A stretch of 64,000 bases of DNA from Parapristionchus giblindavisi (taxonomy: Eukaryota; Nematoda; Chromadorea; Rhabditida; Diplogasteridae). Within the stretch, counting starts at the first letter, position 1, and each line of letters begins with the position of its first letter. The notes below the pieces were generated by a model. It worked only from the letters and a program-made list of their open reading frames with translations, was not told where the DNA came from and made no database searches. The stretch is taken from contig CALSFV010000653.1 of the NCBI GenBank assembly GCA_943737045.1, forward strand, positions 1 to 64,000, given 5' to 3'. Position numbers and translations under genes: made by a program. This document shows positions 1-11,321 of this stretch, piece after piece.

Positions 1-3000
1 AAGGGGCTAGCCTAGATTCGACCAGGGAATCACTCAGAAGCAAGGGGCTAGCCCAGATTCGACCAGGGAATCATTCAGAAGCAAGGGGCGAGCCCAGATT
101 CGACCAGGGAATCACTCAGAAGCAAGGGGCTAGCCCAGATTCGACCAGGGAATCACTCAGAAGCAAGGGGCTAGCCCAGATTCGACCAGGGAATCACTCA
201 GAAGCAAGGGGCTAGCAAAGATTCGAACAGGGAATCACTCAGAAGCAAGGGGCTAGCCCAGATTCGACCAGGGAATCACTCAGAAGCAAGGGGCTAGCCC
301 AGATTCGACCAGCGAATCACTCAGAAGCAAGAGGCTAGCCCAGATTCGACCAGGGAATCACTCAGAAGCAAGGGGCTAGCCCAGATTCGAAAAGGGAATC
401 ACTCAGAAGCAAGGGGCTAGCCCAGATTCGACCAGGGAATCACTCAGAAGCAAGGGACTAGCCCAGATTCGACCAGCGAATCACTCAGAAGCAAGGGGCT
501 AGCCCAGATTCGACCAGGGAATCACTCAGAAGCAAGGGGCTAGCCCAGATTCGACCAGGGAATCACTCAGAAGCAAGGGGCTAGCAAAGATTCGACCAGG
601 GAATCACTCAGAAGCAAGGGGCTAGTCCAGATTCGACCAGGGAATCACTCAGAAGCAAGGGGCTAGCCCAGATTCGACCAGGGAATCACTCAGAAGCAAG
701 GGGCTAGCCCAGATTCGACCAGGGAATCACTCAGAAGCAAGGGGCTAGCCCAGATTCGACCAGGGAATCACTCAGAAGCAAGAGGCTAGCCCAGATTCGA
801 CTAGGGAATCACTCAGAAGCAAGGGGATAGACCAGATACGACCAGGGAATCACTCAGAAGAAAGGGGCTAGCCCAGATTCGACCAGGGAATCACTCAGAA
901 GCAAGGGGCTAGCCCAGATTCGACCAGGGAATCACTCAGAAGCAAGGGACTAGCCCAGATTCGACCAGCGAATCACTCTGAAGCAAGAGGCTAGCCCAGA
1001 TTCGACTAGGGAATCACTCAGAAGCAAGGGGATAGACCAGATACGACCAGGGAATCACTCAGAAGCAAGGGGCTAGCAAAGATTCGACCAGGGAATCACT
1101 CAGAAGCAAGGGGCTAATCCAGATTCGACCAGGGAATCACTCAGAAGCAAGGGGCTAGCCTAGATTCGACCAGGGAATCACTCAGAAGCAAGGGGCTAGC
1201 CCAGATTCGACCAGGGAATCATTCAGAAGCAAGGGGCGAGCCCAGATTCGACCAGGGAATCACTCAAAAGCAAGGGGCTAGCCCAGATTCGACCAGGGAA
1301 TCACTCAGAAGCAAGGGGCTAGCCCAGATTCGACCAGGGAATCACTCAGAAGCAAGGGGCTAGCAAAGATTCGAACAGGGAATCACTCAGAAGCAAGGGG
1401 CTAGCCCAGATTCGACCAGGGAATCACTCAGAAGCAAGGGGCTAGCCCAGATTCGACCAGCGAATCACTCAGAAGCAAGAGGCTAGCCCAGATTCGACCA
1501 GGGAATCACTCAGAAGCAAGGGGCTAGCCCAGATTCGAAAAGGGAATCACTCAGAAGCAAGGGGCTAGCCCAGATTCGACCAGGGAATCACTCAGAAGCA
1601 AGGGACTAGCCCAGATTCGACCAGCGAATCACTCAGAAGCAAGGGGCTAGCCCAGATTCGACCAGGGAATCACTCAGAAGCAAGGGGCTAGCCCAGATTC
1701 GACCAGGGAATCACTCAGAAGCAAGGGGCTAGCAAAGATTCGACCAGGGAATCACTCAGAAGCAAGGGGCTAGTCCAGATTCGACCAGGGAATCACTCAG
1801 AAGCAAGGGGCTAGCCCAGATTCGACCAGGGAATCACTCAGAAGCAAGGGGCTAGCCCAGATTCGACCAGGGAATCACTCAGAAGCAAGGGGCTAGCCCA
1901 GATTCGACCAGGGAATCACTCAGAAGCAAGGGGCTAGCCCAGATTCGACCAGGGAATCACTCAGAAGCAAGGGGCTAGCAAAGATTCGACCAGGGAATCA
2001 CTCAGAAGCAAGGGGCTAGCCCAGATTCGAAAAGGGAATCACTCAGAAGCAAGGGGCTAGCCCAGATTCGACCAGGGAATCACTCAGAAGCAAGGGACTA
2101 GCCCAGATTCGACCAGGGAATCACTCAGAAGCAAGGGGCTAGTCCAGATTCGACCAGGGAATCACTCAGAAGCAAGGGGCTAGCCCAGATTCGACCAGGG
2201 AATCACTCAGAAGCAAGGGGCTAGCCCAGATTCGACCAGGGAATCACTCAGAAGCAAGGGGCTAGCCCAGATTCGACCAGGGAATCACTCAGAAGCAAGG
2301 GGCTAGCCCAGATTCGACCAGGGAATAACTCAGAAGCAAGGGGCTAGCCCAGATTCGACCAGGGAATCACTCAGAAGCAAGGGACTAGCCCAGATTCGAC
2401 CAGGGAATAACTCAGAAGCAAGGGGCTAGCCCAGATTCGACCAGGGAATCACTCAGAAGCAAGGGGCTAGCCCAGATTCGACCAGGGAATCACTCAGAAG
2501 CAAGGGGCTAGCCCAGATTCGACCAGGGAATCACTCAGAAGCAAGGGACTAGCCCAGATTCGACCAGCGAATCACTCAGAAGCAAGAGGCTAGCCCAGAT
2601 TCGACCAGGGAATCACTCAGAAGCAAGGGGATAGACCAGATACGACCAGGGAATCACTCAGAAGCAAGGGGCTAGCAAAGATTCGACCAGGGAATCACTC
2701 AGAAGCAAGGGGCTAGTCCAGATTCGACCAGGGAATCACTCAGAAGCAAGGGGCTAGCCTAGATTCGACCAGGGAATCACTGAGAAGCAAGGGGCTAGCC
2801 CAGATTCGACCAGGGAATCACTCAGAAGCAAGGGGCTAGCCCAGATTCGACCAGGGAATCACTCAGAAGCAAGGGGCTAGCCCAGATTCGACCAGGGAAT
2901 CACTCAGAAGCAAGGGACTAGCCCAGATTCGACCAGGGAATAACTCAGAAGCAAGGGGCTAGCCCAGATTCGACCAGGGAATCACTCAGAAGCAAGGGGC

Positions 3001-3053
3001 TAGCCCAGATTCGACCAGGGAATCACTCAGAAGCAAGGGGCTAGCCCAGATTC
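1..3053. repeat. satA array, left part (41-bp satellite)
   Basis: About 74 head-to-tail copies of a 41-bp monomer. Read from AAGGGGCTAG, the monomer holds a perfect 10-bp palindrome GGGCTAGCCC (monomer positions 4-13), followed by an inverted pair GATTC and GAATC separated by 7 nt. Copies differ by a limited set of recurring variants: CTAGCAAAG or CTAGTCC for CTAGCCC, GGGAC for GGGGC, CAGCGAATC for CAGGGAATC, TTCGAAAAG for TTCGACCAG, GATAGACC followed by ATACG, and CATTCAG for CACTCAG. The variants occur in a repeated order, which marks higher-order repeat units. I saw no monomer of altered length here. The array ends in mid-monomer at a transposon insertion and resumes in phase after it. Confidence 0.98.
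3046..3053. repeat. Target site duplication, left copy
   Basis: CCAGATTC lies directly before the left terminal inverted repeat and is repeated directly after the right one at 4152-4159. Removing the element and one copy restores an ordinary satA monomer, so this is a genuine insertion-generated duplication. If the element is read as starting one base later (GCGC...), the duplication is 10 bp, CCCAGATTCG. Confidence 0.9.
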
Positions 3054-3077
3054 GGCGCTTGTTCCGCAAATGCCCAC
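3054..3077 (+). repeat. Left terminal inverted repeat
   Basis: These 24 bases are the exact reverse complement of 4128-4151. Inward of the perfect match the left side continues with GCCCCGCCCC. The same C-rich motif, in inverted form, lies about 20 nt further in on the right side, so the ends share more than the perfect repeat. Confidence 0.93.
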
Positions 3078-3238
3078 GCCCCGCCCCCTCCATCCTAGCA
3101 CTCTGTACTCTCTCATATCTCAATGCTCTCTCGCCCTCTCTCACTATGCACTGCGCATACTCTCATATCTCGTATACTCTCTCATATCTCAACGCTTTCT
3201 CGCACTCTCTCGCTCTTGATTAACTAATGGTGACCTAA

Positions 3239-3757
3239 GAACATGCTATAACTGCAATGGTTGTATGAATTAATTTATTAAGAGTAGTGCAAGGATGAGC
3301 TAATCGGTGATGAATAAAGAATCGGCTAATTGGTATGGAATAAAAAAATGAACTCATCGGTAATATGTGAAGAACAAAGTAATCGGTAATGAATGATGGA
3401 ATATTCAAATCGGTAGTTAATGAAAGGAATAGGCTAATCCGTAATGTAATTAATGAAGGAAAAATCCGCAATAAATTTGCTTATTTTTTTAGTCGTTTAC
3501 CGATTTGTCTATTCTTTTCATTAACTGCCGATTAGCCTATTATTTTCACTCATTACCGATTTGCCTATTCTATTCATTAACTACTGATTAGCCTATTCCT
3601 TCATTCATTACCGATTACTTTGTTCTTCACTTCCTAACAATGAGTTCATTTTTTATTCCATACCAATTAGCCGATTCTTTATTCATCACCGATTAGCTCA
3701 TCCTTGCACTACTCTTAATAAATTAATTCATACAACCATTGCAGTTACAGCATGTTC
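3239..3757. repeat. Long internal hairpin of the transposon
   Basis: The left arm runs from GAACATGCT at 3239 to about 3450, and the right arm from about 3490 to GCATGTTC at 3757. The outer 120 bases of each arm pair nearly perfectly; for example, the segment around AATTAATTTATTAAGAG occurs inverted at 3713-3729. The inner parts are made of diverged direct repeats of about 22-24 bp built on AATCGGTAATGAATG with a GGAATAGGCT component, so the arms can pair in several registers. The apex is T-rich, near 3480-3495. A transcript through this region would form a long double-stranded RNA stem. The open frame on the minus strand at 3235-3471 lies in the left arm and looks accidental. Confidence 0.85.
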
Positions 3758-3897
3758 AAGTTAGACCACAGACAGTCAGAATCGGATCAGACACGCAGAG
3801 GATATAAGAGAGGAGAGAGCTTGAGAGCGAGAGTGAGCGAGAGAGTGTGTCCCACCTAGAGAGTGCGCATGCAAGGATTGTAGTTTGTACGCCCCCC

Positions 3898-3906
3898 TAT
3901 AAATAG
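3898..3906 (+). promoter_or_regulatory. TATA box of a possible Pol II promoter inside the transposon
   Basis: TATAAATAG sits between two C-runs (CCCCCC before, CCCCC after), so it stands out strongly. Downstream are initiator-like TCATTC (3919-3924, 23 nt from the T of the TATA box to the A) and TCAGTT (3940-3945). Neither is at the usual 30-31 nt spacing. The direction is rightward, toward three stem-loops and the satA array after 4151. A short frame beginning at 3946 reads through the right terminal repeat into satA; it has no recognisable domain and I do not call it a gene. The element core is well supported; promoter function is inference. Confidence 0.4.
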
Positions 3907-3977
3907 CCCCCTTCCTCCTCATTCTTCGCCTCTGATTCATCAGTTGTGCCTCTCTCCTTCGAGAGAATTTTTGCTTG

Positions 3978-4092
3978 GGGAAGGGACTTCGCGATGGAGT
4001 CCCTTCCCTGCCCCGGACTTCTCCATCTCCTTGGAGAAGTCGCCGAGCAGGAGCCGGCTGGGGCGTCCCCCACTCCCAGGGCCTCTCCCTGG
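3978..4092. repeat. Three consecutive GC-rich stem-loops
   Basis: Three hairpins follow one another: 3978-3988 with 3998-4008 (11-bp stem GGGAAGGGACT, 9-nt loop); 4016-4025 with 4032-4041 (10-bp stem GACTTCTCCA, 6-nt loop); and 4076-4081 with 4087-4092 (6-bp stem CCAGGG, 5-nt loop). All are perfect. They lie downstream of the TATA box in the same orientation, so any transcript from it would begin with a strongly structured region. They may instead be transposase-binding or foldback structure. Confidence 0.7.
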
Positions 4093-4127
4093 AAAAGGGG
4101 GCGGGGCTTAAAGGGGGCGTGGCAAGT

Positions 4128-4151
4128 GTGGGCATTTGCGGAACAAGCGCC
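4128..4151 (-). repeat. Right terminal inverted repeat
   Basis: This is the exact inverted partner of 3054-3077, ending CAAGCGCC directly before the second CCAGATTC target duplication (4152-4159). Confidence 0.93.
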
Positions 4152-7100
4152 CCAGATTCGACCAGGGAATAACTCAGAAGCAAGGGGCTAGCCCAGATTC
4201 GACCAGGGAATCACTCAGAAGCAAGGGGCTAGCCCAGATTCGACCAGGGAATCACTCAGAAGCAAGGGGCTAGCCCAGATTCGACCAGGGAATCACTCAG
4301 AAGCAAGGGGCTAGTCCAGATTCGACCAGGGAATCACTCAGAAGCAAGGGGCTAGCCCAGATTCGACCAGGGAATCACTCAGAAGCAAGGGACTAGCCCA
4401 GATTCGACCAGGGAATCACTCAGAAGCAAGGGGCTAGCCCAGATTCGACCAGGGAATCAATCAGAAGCAAGGGGCTAGCCCAGATTCGACCAGGGAATCA
4501 CTCAGAAGCAAGGGGCTAGCAAAGATTCGACCAGGGAATCACTCAGAAGCAAGGGGCTAGCCCAGATTCGACCAGGGAATCACTCAGAAGAAAGGGGCTA
4601 GCCCAGATTCGACCAGGGAATCACTCAGAAGCAAGGGGCTAGCCCAGATTCGACCAGCGAATCACTCAGAAGCAAGGGGCTAGCCCAGATTCGAGCAGGG
4701 AATCACTCAGAAGCAAGGGGCTAGCCCAGATTCGACCAGGGAATCACTCAGAAGCAAGGGGCTAGCAAAGATTCGTCCAGGGAATCACTCAGAAGCAAGG
4801 GGCTAGTCCAGATTCGACCAGGGAATCACTCAGAAGCAAGGGGCTAGCCCAGATTCGACCAGTGAATCACTCAGAAGCAAGGGGCTACCCCAGATTCGAC
4901 CAGGGAATCACTCAGAAGCAAGGGGCTAGCCCAGATTCGAAAAGGGAATCACTCAGAAGCAAGGGGCTAGCCCAGATTCGACCAGGGAATCACTCAGAAG
5001 CAAGGGACTAGCCCAGATTCGACCAGCGAATCACTCAGAAGCAAGGGGCTAGCCCAGATTCGACCAGGGAATCACTCAGAAGCAAGGGGCTAGCCCAGAT
5101 TCGACCAGGGAATCACTCAGAAGCAAGGGGCTAGCAAAGATTCGACCAGGGAATCACTCAGAAGCAAGGGGCTAGTCCAGATTCGACCAGGGAATCACTC
5201 AGAAGCAAGGGGCTAGCAAAGATTCGACCAGGGAATCACTCAGAAGCAAGGGGCTAGTCCAGATTCGACCAGGGAATCACTCAGAAGCAAGGGGCTAGCC
5301 TAGATTCGACCAGGGAATCACTGAGAAGCAAGGGGCTAGCCCAGATTCGACCAGGGAATCATTCAGAAGCAAGGGGCGAGCCCAGATTCGACCAGGGAAT
5401 CACTCAGAAGCAAGGGGCTAGCCCAGATTCGACCAGGGAATCACTCAGAAGCAAGGGGCTAGCCCAGATTCGACCAGGGAATCACTCAGAAGCAAGGGGC
5501 TAGCAAAGATTCGAACAGGGAATCACTCAGAAGCAAGGGGCTAGCCCAGATTCGACCAGGGAATCACTCAGAAGCAAGGGGCTAGCCCAGATTCGACCAG
5601 TGAATCACTCAGAAGCAAGGGGCTACCCCAGATTCGACCAGGGAATCACTCAGAAGCAAGGGGCTTGCCCAGATTCGAAAAGGGAATCACTCAGAAGCAA
5701 GGGGCTAGCCCAGATTCGACCAGGGAATCACTCAGAAGCAAGGGACTAGCCCAGATTCGACCAGCGAATCACTCAGAAGCAAGGGGCTAGCCCAGATTCG
5801 ACCAGGGAATCACTCAGAAGCAAGGGGCTAGCCCAGATTCGACCAGGGAATCACTCAGAAGCAAGGGGCTAGCAAAGATTCGACCAGGGAATCACTCAGA
5901 AGCAAGGGGCTAGTCCAGATTCGACCAGGGAATCACTCAGAAGCAAGGGGCTAGCCCAGATTCGACCAGGGAATCACTCAGAAGCAAGGGGCTAGCCCAG
6001 ATTCGACCAGGGAATCACTCAGAAGCAAGGGGCTAGCCCAGATTCGACCAGGGAATCACTCAGAAGCAAGGGGCTAGCCCAGATTCGACCAGGGAATCAC
6101 TCAGAAGCAAGGGGCTAGCCCAGATTCGACCAGGGAATCACTCAGAAGCAAGAGGCTAGCAAAGATTCGACCAGGGAATAACTCAGAAGCAAGGGGCTAG
6201 CCCAGATTCGACCAGGGAATCACTCAGAAGCAAGGGGCTAGCCCAGATTCGACCAGGGAATCACTCAGAAGCAAGGGGCTAGCCCAGATTCGACCAGGGA
6301 ATCACTCAGAAGCAAGGGGCTAGCCCAGATTCGACCAGGGAATAACTCAGAAGCAAGGGGCTAGCCCAGATTCGACCAGGGAATCACTCAGAAGCAAGGG
6401 GCTAGCCCAGATTCGACCAGGGAATCACTCAGAAGCAAGGGGCTAGCCCAGATTCGACCAGGGAATCACTCAGAAGCAAGGGGCTAGTCCAGATTCGACC
6501 AGGGAATCACTCAGAAGCAAGGGGCTAGCCCAGATTCGACCAGTGAATCACTCAGAAGCAAGGGGCTAGCCCAGATTCGACCAGGGAATCACTCAGAAGC
6601 AAGGGGCTAGCCCAGATTCGACCAGGGAATAACTCAGAAGCAAGGGGCTAGCCCAGATTCGACCAGGGAATCACTCAGAAGCAAGGGGCTAGCCCAGATT
6701 CGACCAGGGAATCACTCAGAAGCAAGGGACTAGCCCAGATTCGACCAGGGAATCACTCAGAAGCAAGGGGCTAGCCCAGATTCGACCAGGGAATCAATCA
6801 GAAGCAAGGGGCTAGCCCAGATTCGACCAGGGAATCACTCAGAAGCAAGGGGCTAGCAAAGATTCGACCAGGGAATCACTCAGAAGCAAGGGGCTAGTCC
6901 AGATTCGACCAGGGAATCACTCAGAAGCAAGGGGCTAGCCCAGATTCGACCAGGGAATCACTCAGAAGCAAGGGGCTAGCCCAGATTCGACCAGGGAATC
7001 ACTCAGAAGCAAGGGGCTAGTCCAGATTCGACCAGGGAATCACTCAGAAGCAAGGGGCTAGCCCAGATTCGACCAGGGAATCACTCAGAAGCAAGGGGCT

Positions 7101-10100
7101 AGCCCAGATTCGACCAGGGAATCACTCAGAAGCAAGGGGCTAGCCCAGATTCGACCAGGGAATAACTCAGAAGCAAGGGGCTAGCCCAGATTCGACCAGG
7201 GAATCACTCAGAAGCAAGGGGCTAGCCCAGATTCGACCAGGGAATCACTCAGAAGCAAGGGGCTAGCCCAGATTCGACCAGCGAATCACTCAGAAGCAAG
7301 GGGCTAGCCCAGATTCGAGCAGGGAATCACTCAGAAGCAAGGGGCTAGCCCAGATTCGACCAGGGAATCACTCAGAAGCAAGGGGCTAGCAAAGATTCGA
7401 CCAGGGAATCACTCAGAAGCAAGGGGCTAGTCCAGATTCGACCAGGGAATCACTCAGAAGCAAGGGGCTAGCCCAGATTCGACCAGGGAATCACTCAGAA
7501 GCAAGGGGATAGACCAGATTCGACCAGGGAATCACTCAGAAGCAAGGGGCTAGCCCAGATTCGACCAGGGAATCACTCAGAAGCAAGGGGCTAGCCCAGA
7601 TTCGACCAGGGAATCACTCAGAAGCAAGGGGCTAGCCCAGATTCGACCAGGGAATCACTCAGAAGCAAGGGGCTAGCCCAGATTCGACCAGGGAATCACT
7701 CAGAAGCAAGGGACTAGCCCAGATTCGACCAGCGAATCACTCAGAAGCAAGAGGCTAGCCCAGATTCGACCAGGGAATCACTCAGAAGCAAGGGGATAGA
7801 CCAGATACGACCAGGGAATCACTCAGAAGCAAGGGGCTAGCAAAGATTCGACCAGGGAATCACTCAGAAGCAAGGGGCTAGTCCAGATTCGACCAGGGAA
7901 TCACTCAGAAGCAAGGGGCTAGCCTAGATTCGACCAGGGAATCACTGAGAAGCAAGGGGCTAGCCCAGATTCGACCAGGGAATCATTCAGAAGCAAGGGG
8001 CGAGCCCAGATTCGACCAGGGAATCACTCAGAAGCAAGGGGCTAGCCCAGATTCGACCAGGGAATCACTCAGAAGCAAGGGGCTAGCCCAGATTCGACCA
8101 GGGAATCACTCAGAAGCAAGGGGCTAGCAAAGATTCGAACAGGGAATCACTCAGAAGCAAGGGGCTAGCAAAGATTCGAACAGGGAATCACTCAGAAGCA
8201 AGGGGCTAGCCCAGATTCGACCAGGGAATCACTCAGAAGCAAGGGGATAGACCAGATTCGACCAGGGAATCACTCAGAAGCAAGGGGCTAGCCCAGATTC
8301 GACCAGGGAATCACTCAGAAGCAAGGGGCTAGCCCAGATTCGACCAGGGAATCACTCAGAAGCAAGGGGCTAGCCCAGATTCGACCAGGGAATCACTCAG
8401 AAGCAAAGGACTAGCCCAGATTCGACCAGCGAATCACTCAGAAGCAAGAGGCTAGCCCAGATTCGACCAGGGAATCACTCAGAAGCAAGGGGATAGACCA
8501 GATACGACCAGGGAATCACTCAGAAGCAAGGGGCTAGCAAAGATTCGACCAGGGAATCACTCAGAAGCAAGGGGCTAGTCCAGATTCGACCAGGGAATCA
8601 CTCAGAAGCAAGGGGCTAGCCTAGATTCGACCAGGGAATCACTGAGAAGCAAGGGGCTAGCCCAGATTCGACCAGGGAATCATTCAGAAGCAAGGGGCGA
8701 GCCCAGATTCGACCAGGGAATCACTCAGAAGCAAGGGGCTAGCCCAGATTCGACCAGGGAATCACTCAGAAGCAAGGGGCTAGCCCAGATTCGACCAGGG
8801 AATCACTCAGAAGCAAGGGGCTAGCAAAGATTCGAACAGGGAATCACTCAGAAGCAAGGGGCTAGCCCAGATTCGACCAGGGAATCACTCAGAAGCAAGG
8901 GGCTAGCCCAGATTCGACCAGTGAATCACTCAGAAGCAAGGGGCTACCCCAGATTCGACCAGGGAATCACTCAGAAGCAAGGGGCTAGCCCAGATTCGAA
9001 AAGGGAATCACTCAGAAGCAAGGGGCTAGCCCAGATTCGACCAGGGAATCACTCAGAAGCAAGGGACTAGCCCAGATTCGACCAGCGAATCACTCAGAAG
9101 CAAGGGGCTAGCCCAGATTCGACCAGGGAATCACTCAGAAGCAAGGGGCTAGCCCAGATTCGACCAGGGAATCACTCAGAAGCAAGGGGCTAGCAAAGAT
9201 TCGACCAGGGAATCACTCAGAAGCAAGGGGCTAGTCCAGATTCGACCAGGGAATCACTCAGAAGCAAGGGGCTAGCCCAGATTCGACCAGGGAATCACTC
9301 AGAAGCAAGGGGCTAGCCCAGATTCGACCAGGGAATCGCTCAGAAGCAAGGGGCTAGCCCAGATTCGACCAGGGAATCACTCAGAAGCAAGGGGCTAGCC
9401 CAGATTCGACCAGGGAATCACTCAGAAGCAAGGGGCTAGCCCAGATTCGACCAGGGAATCACTCAGAAGCAAGAGGCTAGCAAAGATTCGACCAGGGAAT
9501 AACTCAGAAGCAAGGGGCTAGCCCAGATTCGACCAGGGAATCACTCAGAAGCAAGGGGCTAGCCCAGATTCGACCAGGGAATCACTCAGAAGCAAGGGGC
9601 TAGCCCAGATTCGACCAGGGAATCACTCAGAAGCAAGGGGCTAGCCCAGATTCGACCAGGGAATAACTCAGAAGCAAGGGGCTAGCCCAGATTCGACCAG
9701 GGAATCACTCAGAAGCAAGGGGCTAGCCCAGATTCGACCAGGGAATCACTCAGAAGCAAGGGGCTAGCCCAGATTCGACCAGGGAATCACTCAGAAGCAA
9801 GGGGCTAGTCCAGATTCGACCAGGGAATCACTCAGAAGCAAGGGGCTAGCCCAGATTCGACCAGTGAATCACTCAGAAGCAAGGGGCTAGCCCAGATTCG
9901 ACCAGGGAATCACTCAGAAGCAAGGGGCTGCCCAGATTCGACCAGGGAATAACTCAGAAGCAAGGGGCTAGCCCAGATTCGACCAGGGAATCACTCAGAA
10001 GCAAGGGGCTAGCCCAGATTCGACCAGGGAATCACTCAGAAGCAAGGGACTAGCCCAGATTCGACCAGGGAATCACTCAGAAGCAAGGGGCTAGCCCAGA

Positions 10101-11321
10101 TTCGACCAGGGAATCAATCAGAAGCAAGGGGCTAGCCCAGATTCGACCAGGGAATCACTCAGAAGCAAGGGGCTAGCAAAGATTCGACCAGGGAATCACT
10201 CAGAAGCAAGGGGCTAGTCCAGATTCGACCAGGGAATCACTCAGAAGCAAGGGGCTAGCCCAGATTCGACCAGGGAATCACTCAGAAGCAAGGGGCTAGC
10301 CCAGATTCGACCAGGGAATCACTCAGAAGCAAGGGGCTAGTCCAGATTCGACCAGGGAATCACTCAGAAGCAAGGGGCTAGCCCAGATTCGACCAGGGAA
10401 TCACTCAGAAGCAAGGGGCTAGCCCAGATTCGACCAGGGAATCACTCAGAAGCAAGGGGCTAGCCCAGATTCGACCAGGGAATAACTCAGAAGCAAGGGG
10501 CTAGCCCAGATTCGAGCAGGGAATCACTCAGAAGCAAGGGGCTAGCCCAGATTCGACCAGGGAATCACTCAGAAGCAAGGGGCTAGCAAAGATTCGACCA
10601 GGGAATCACTCAGAAGCAAGGGGCTAGTCCAGATTCGACCAGGGAATCACTCAGAAGCAAGGGGCTAGCCCAGATTCGACCAGGGAATCACTCAGAAGCA
10701 AGGGGATAGACCAGATTCGACCAGGGAATCACTCAGAAGCAAGGGGCTAGTCCAGATTCGACCAGGGAATCACTCAGAAGCAAGGGGCTAGCCCAGATTC
10801 GACCAGGGAATCACTCAGAAGCAAGGGGCTAGCCCAGATTCGACCAGGGAATCACTCAGAAGCAAGGGGCTAGCCCAGATTCGACCAGCGAATCACTCAG
10901 AAGCAAGGGGCTAGCCCAGATTCGAGCAGGGAATCACTCAGAAGCAAGGGGCTAGCCCAGATTCGACCAGGGAATCACTCAGAAGCAAGGGGCTAGCAAA
11001 GATTCGACCAGGGAATCACTCAGAAGCAAGGGGCTAGTCCAGATTCGACCAGGGAATCACTCAGAAGCAAGGGGCTAGCCCAGATTCGACCAGGGAATCA
11101 CTCAGAAGCAAGGGGATAGACCAGATTCGACCAGGGAATCACTCAGAAGCAAGGGGCTAGCCCAGATTCGACCAGGGAATCACTCAGAAGCAAGGGGCTA
11201 GCCCAGATTCGACCAGGGAATCACTCAGAAGCAAGGGGCTAGCCCAGATTCGACCAGGGAATCACTCAGAAGCAAGGGGCTAGCCCAGATTCGACCAGGG
11301 AATCACTCAGAAGCAAGGGAC

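Larger units (their letters stand above)
3054..4151. mobile_element. Non-autonomous foldback DNA transposon (1,098 bp)
   Basis: The element has 24-bp perfect terminal inverted repeats (3054-3077 and 4128-4151, starting GGCGCTTGTTCCGC) and an 8-bp target duplication. Internally there is a C/T-rich tract (about 3080-3225), a hairpin of about 519 nt (3239-3757), a G/A-rich tract partly complementary to the first (about 3800-3860), a TATA box (3898-3906) and three GC-rich stem-loops (3978-4092). There is no transposase-like reading frame, so it would need an enzyme supplied in trans. An 8-bp duplication is typical of hAT, P and some other cut-and-paste superfamilies, but the GGCGC terminus does not match the termini I know for them, so I leave the superfamily open. 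Reading it as GCGC-ended with a 10-bp duplication would point toward Mutator-like elements. Perfect ends and a clean target site suggest a recent insertion. Confidence 0.88.

Noticed and set aside
3776..4191. Overlapping short frames on both strands in the right part of the transposon (81-135 codons)
   Set aside because: They lie in GC-rich foldback sequence, run through the terminal repeat into satA, and show no recognisable protein motif.
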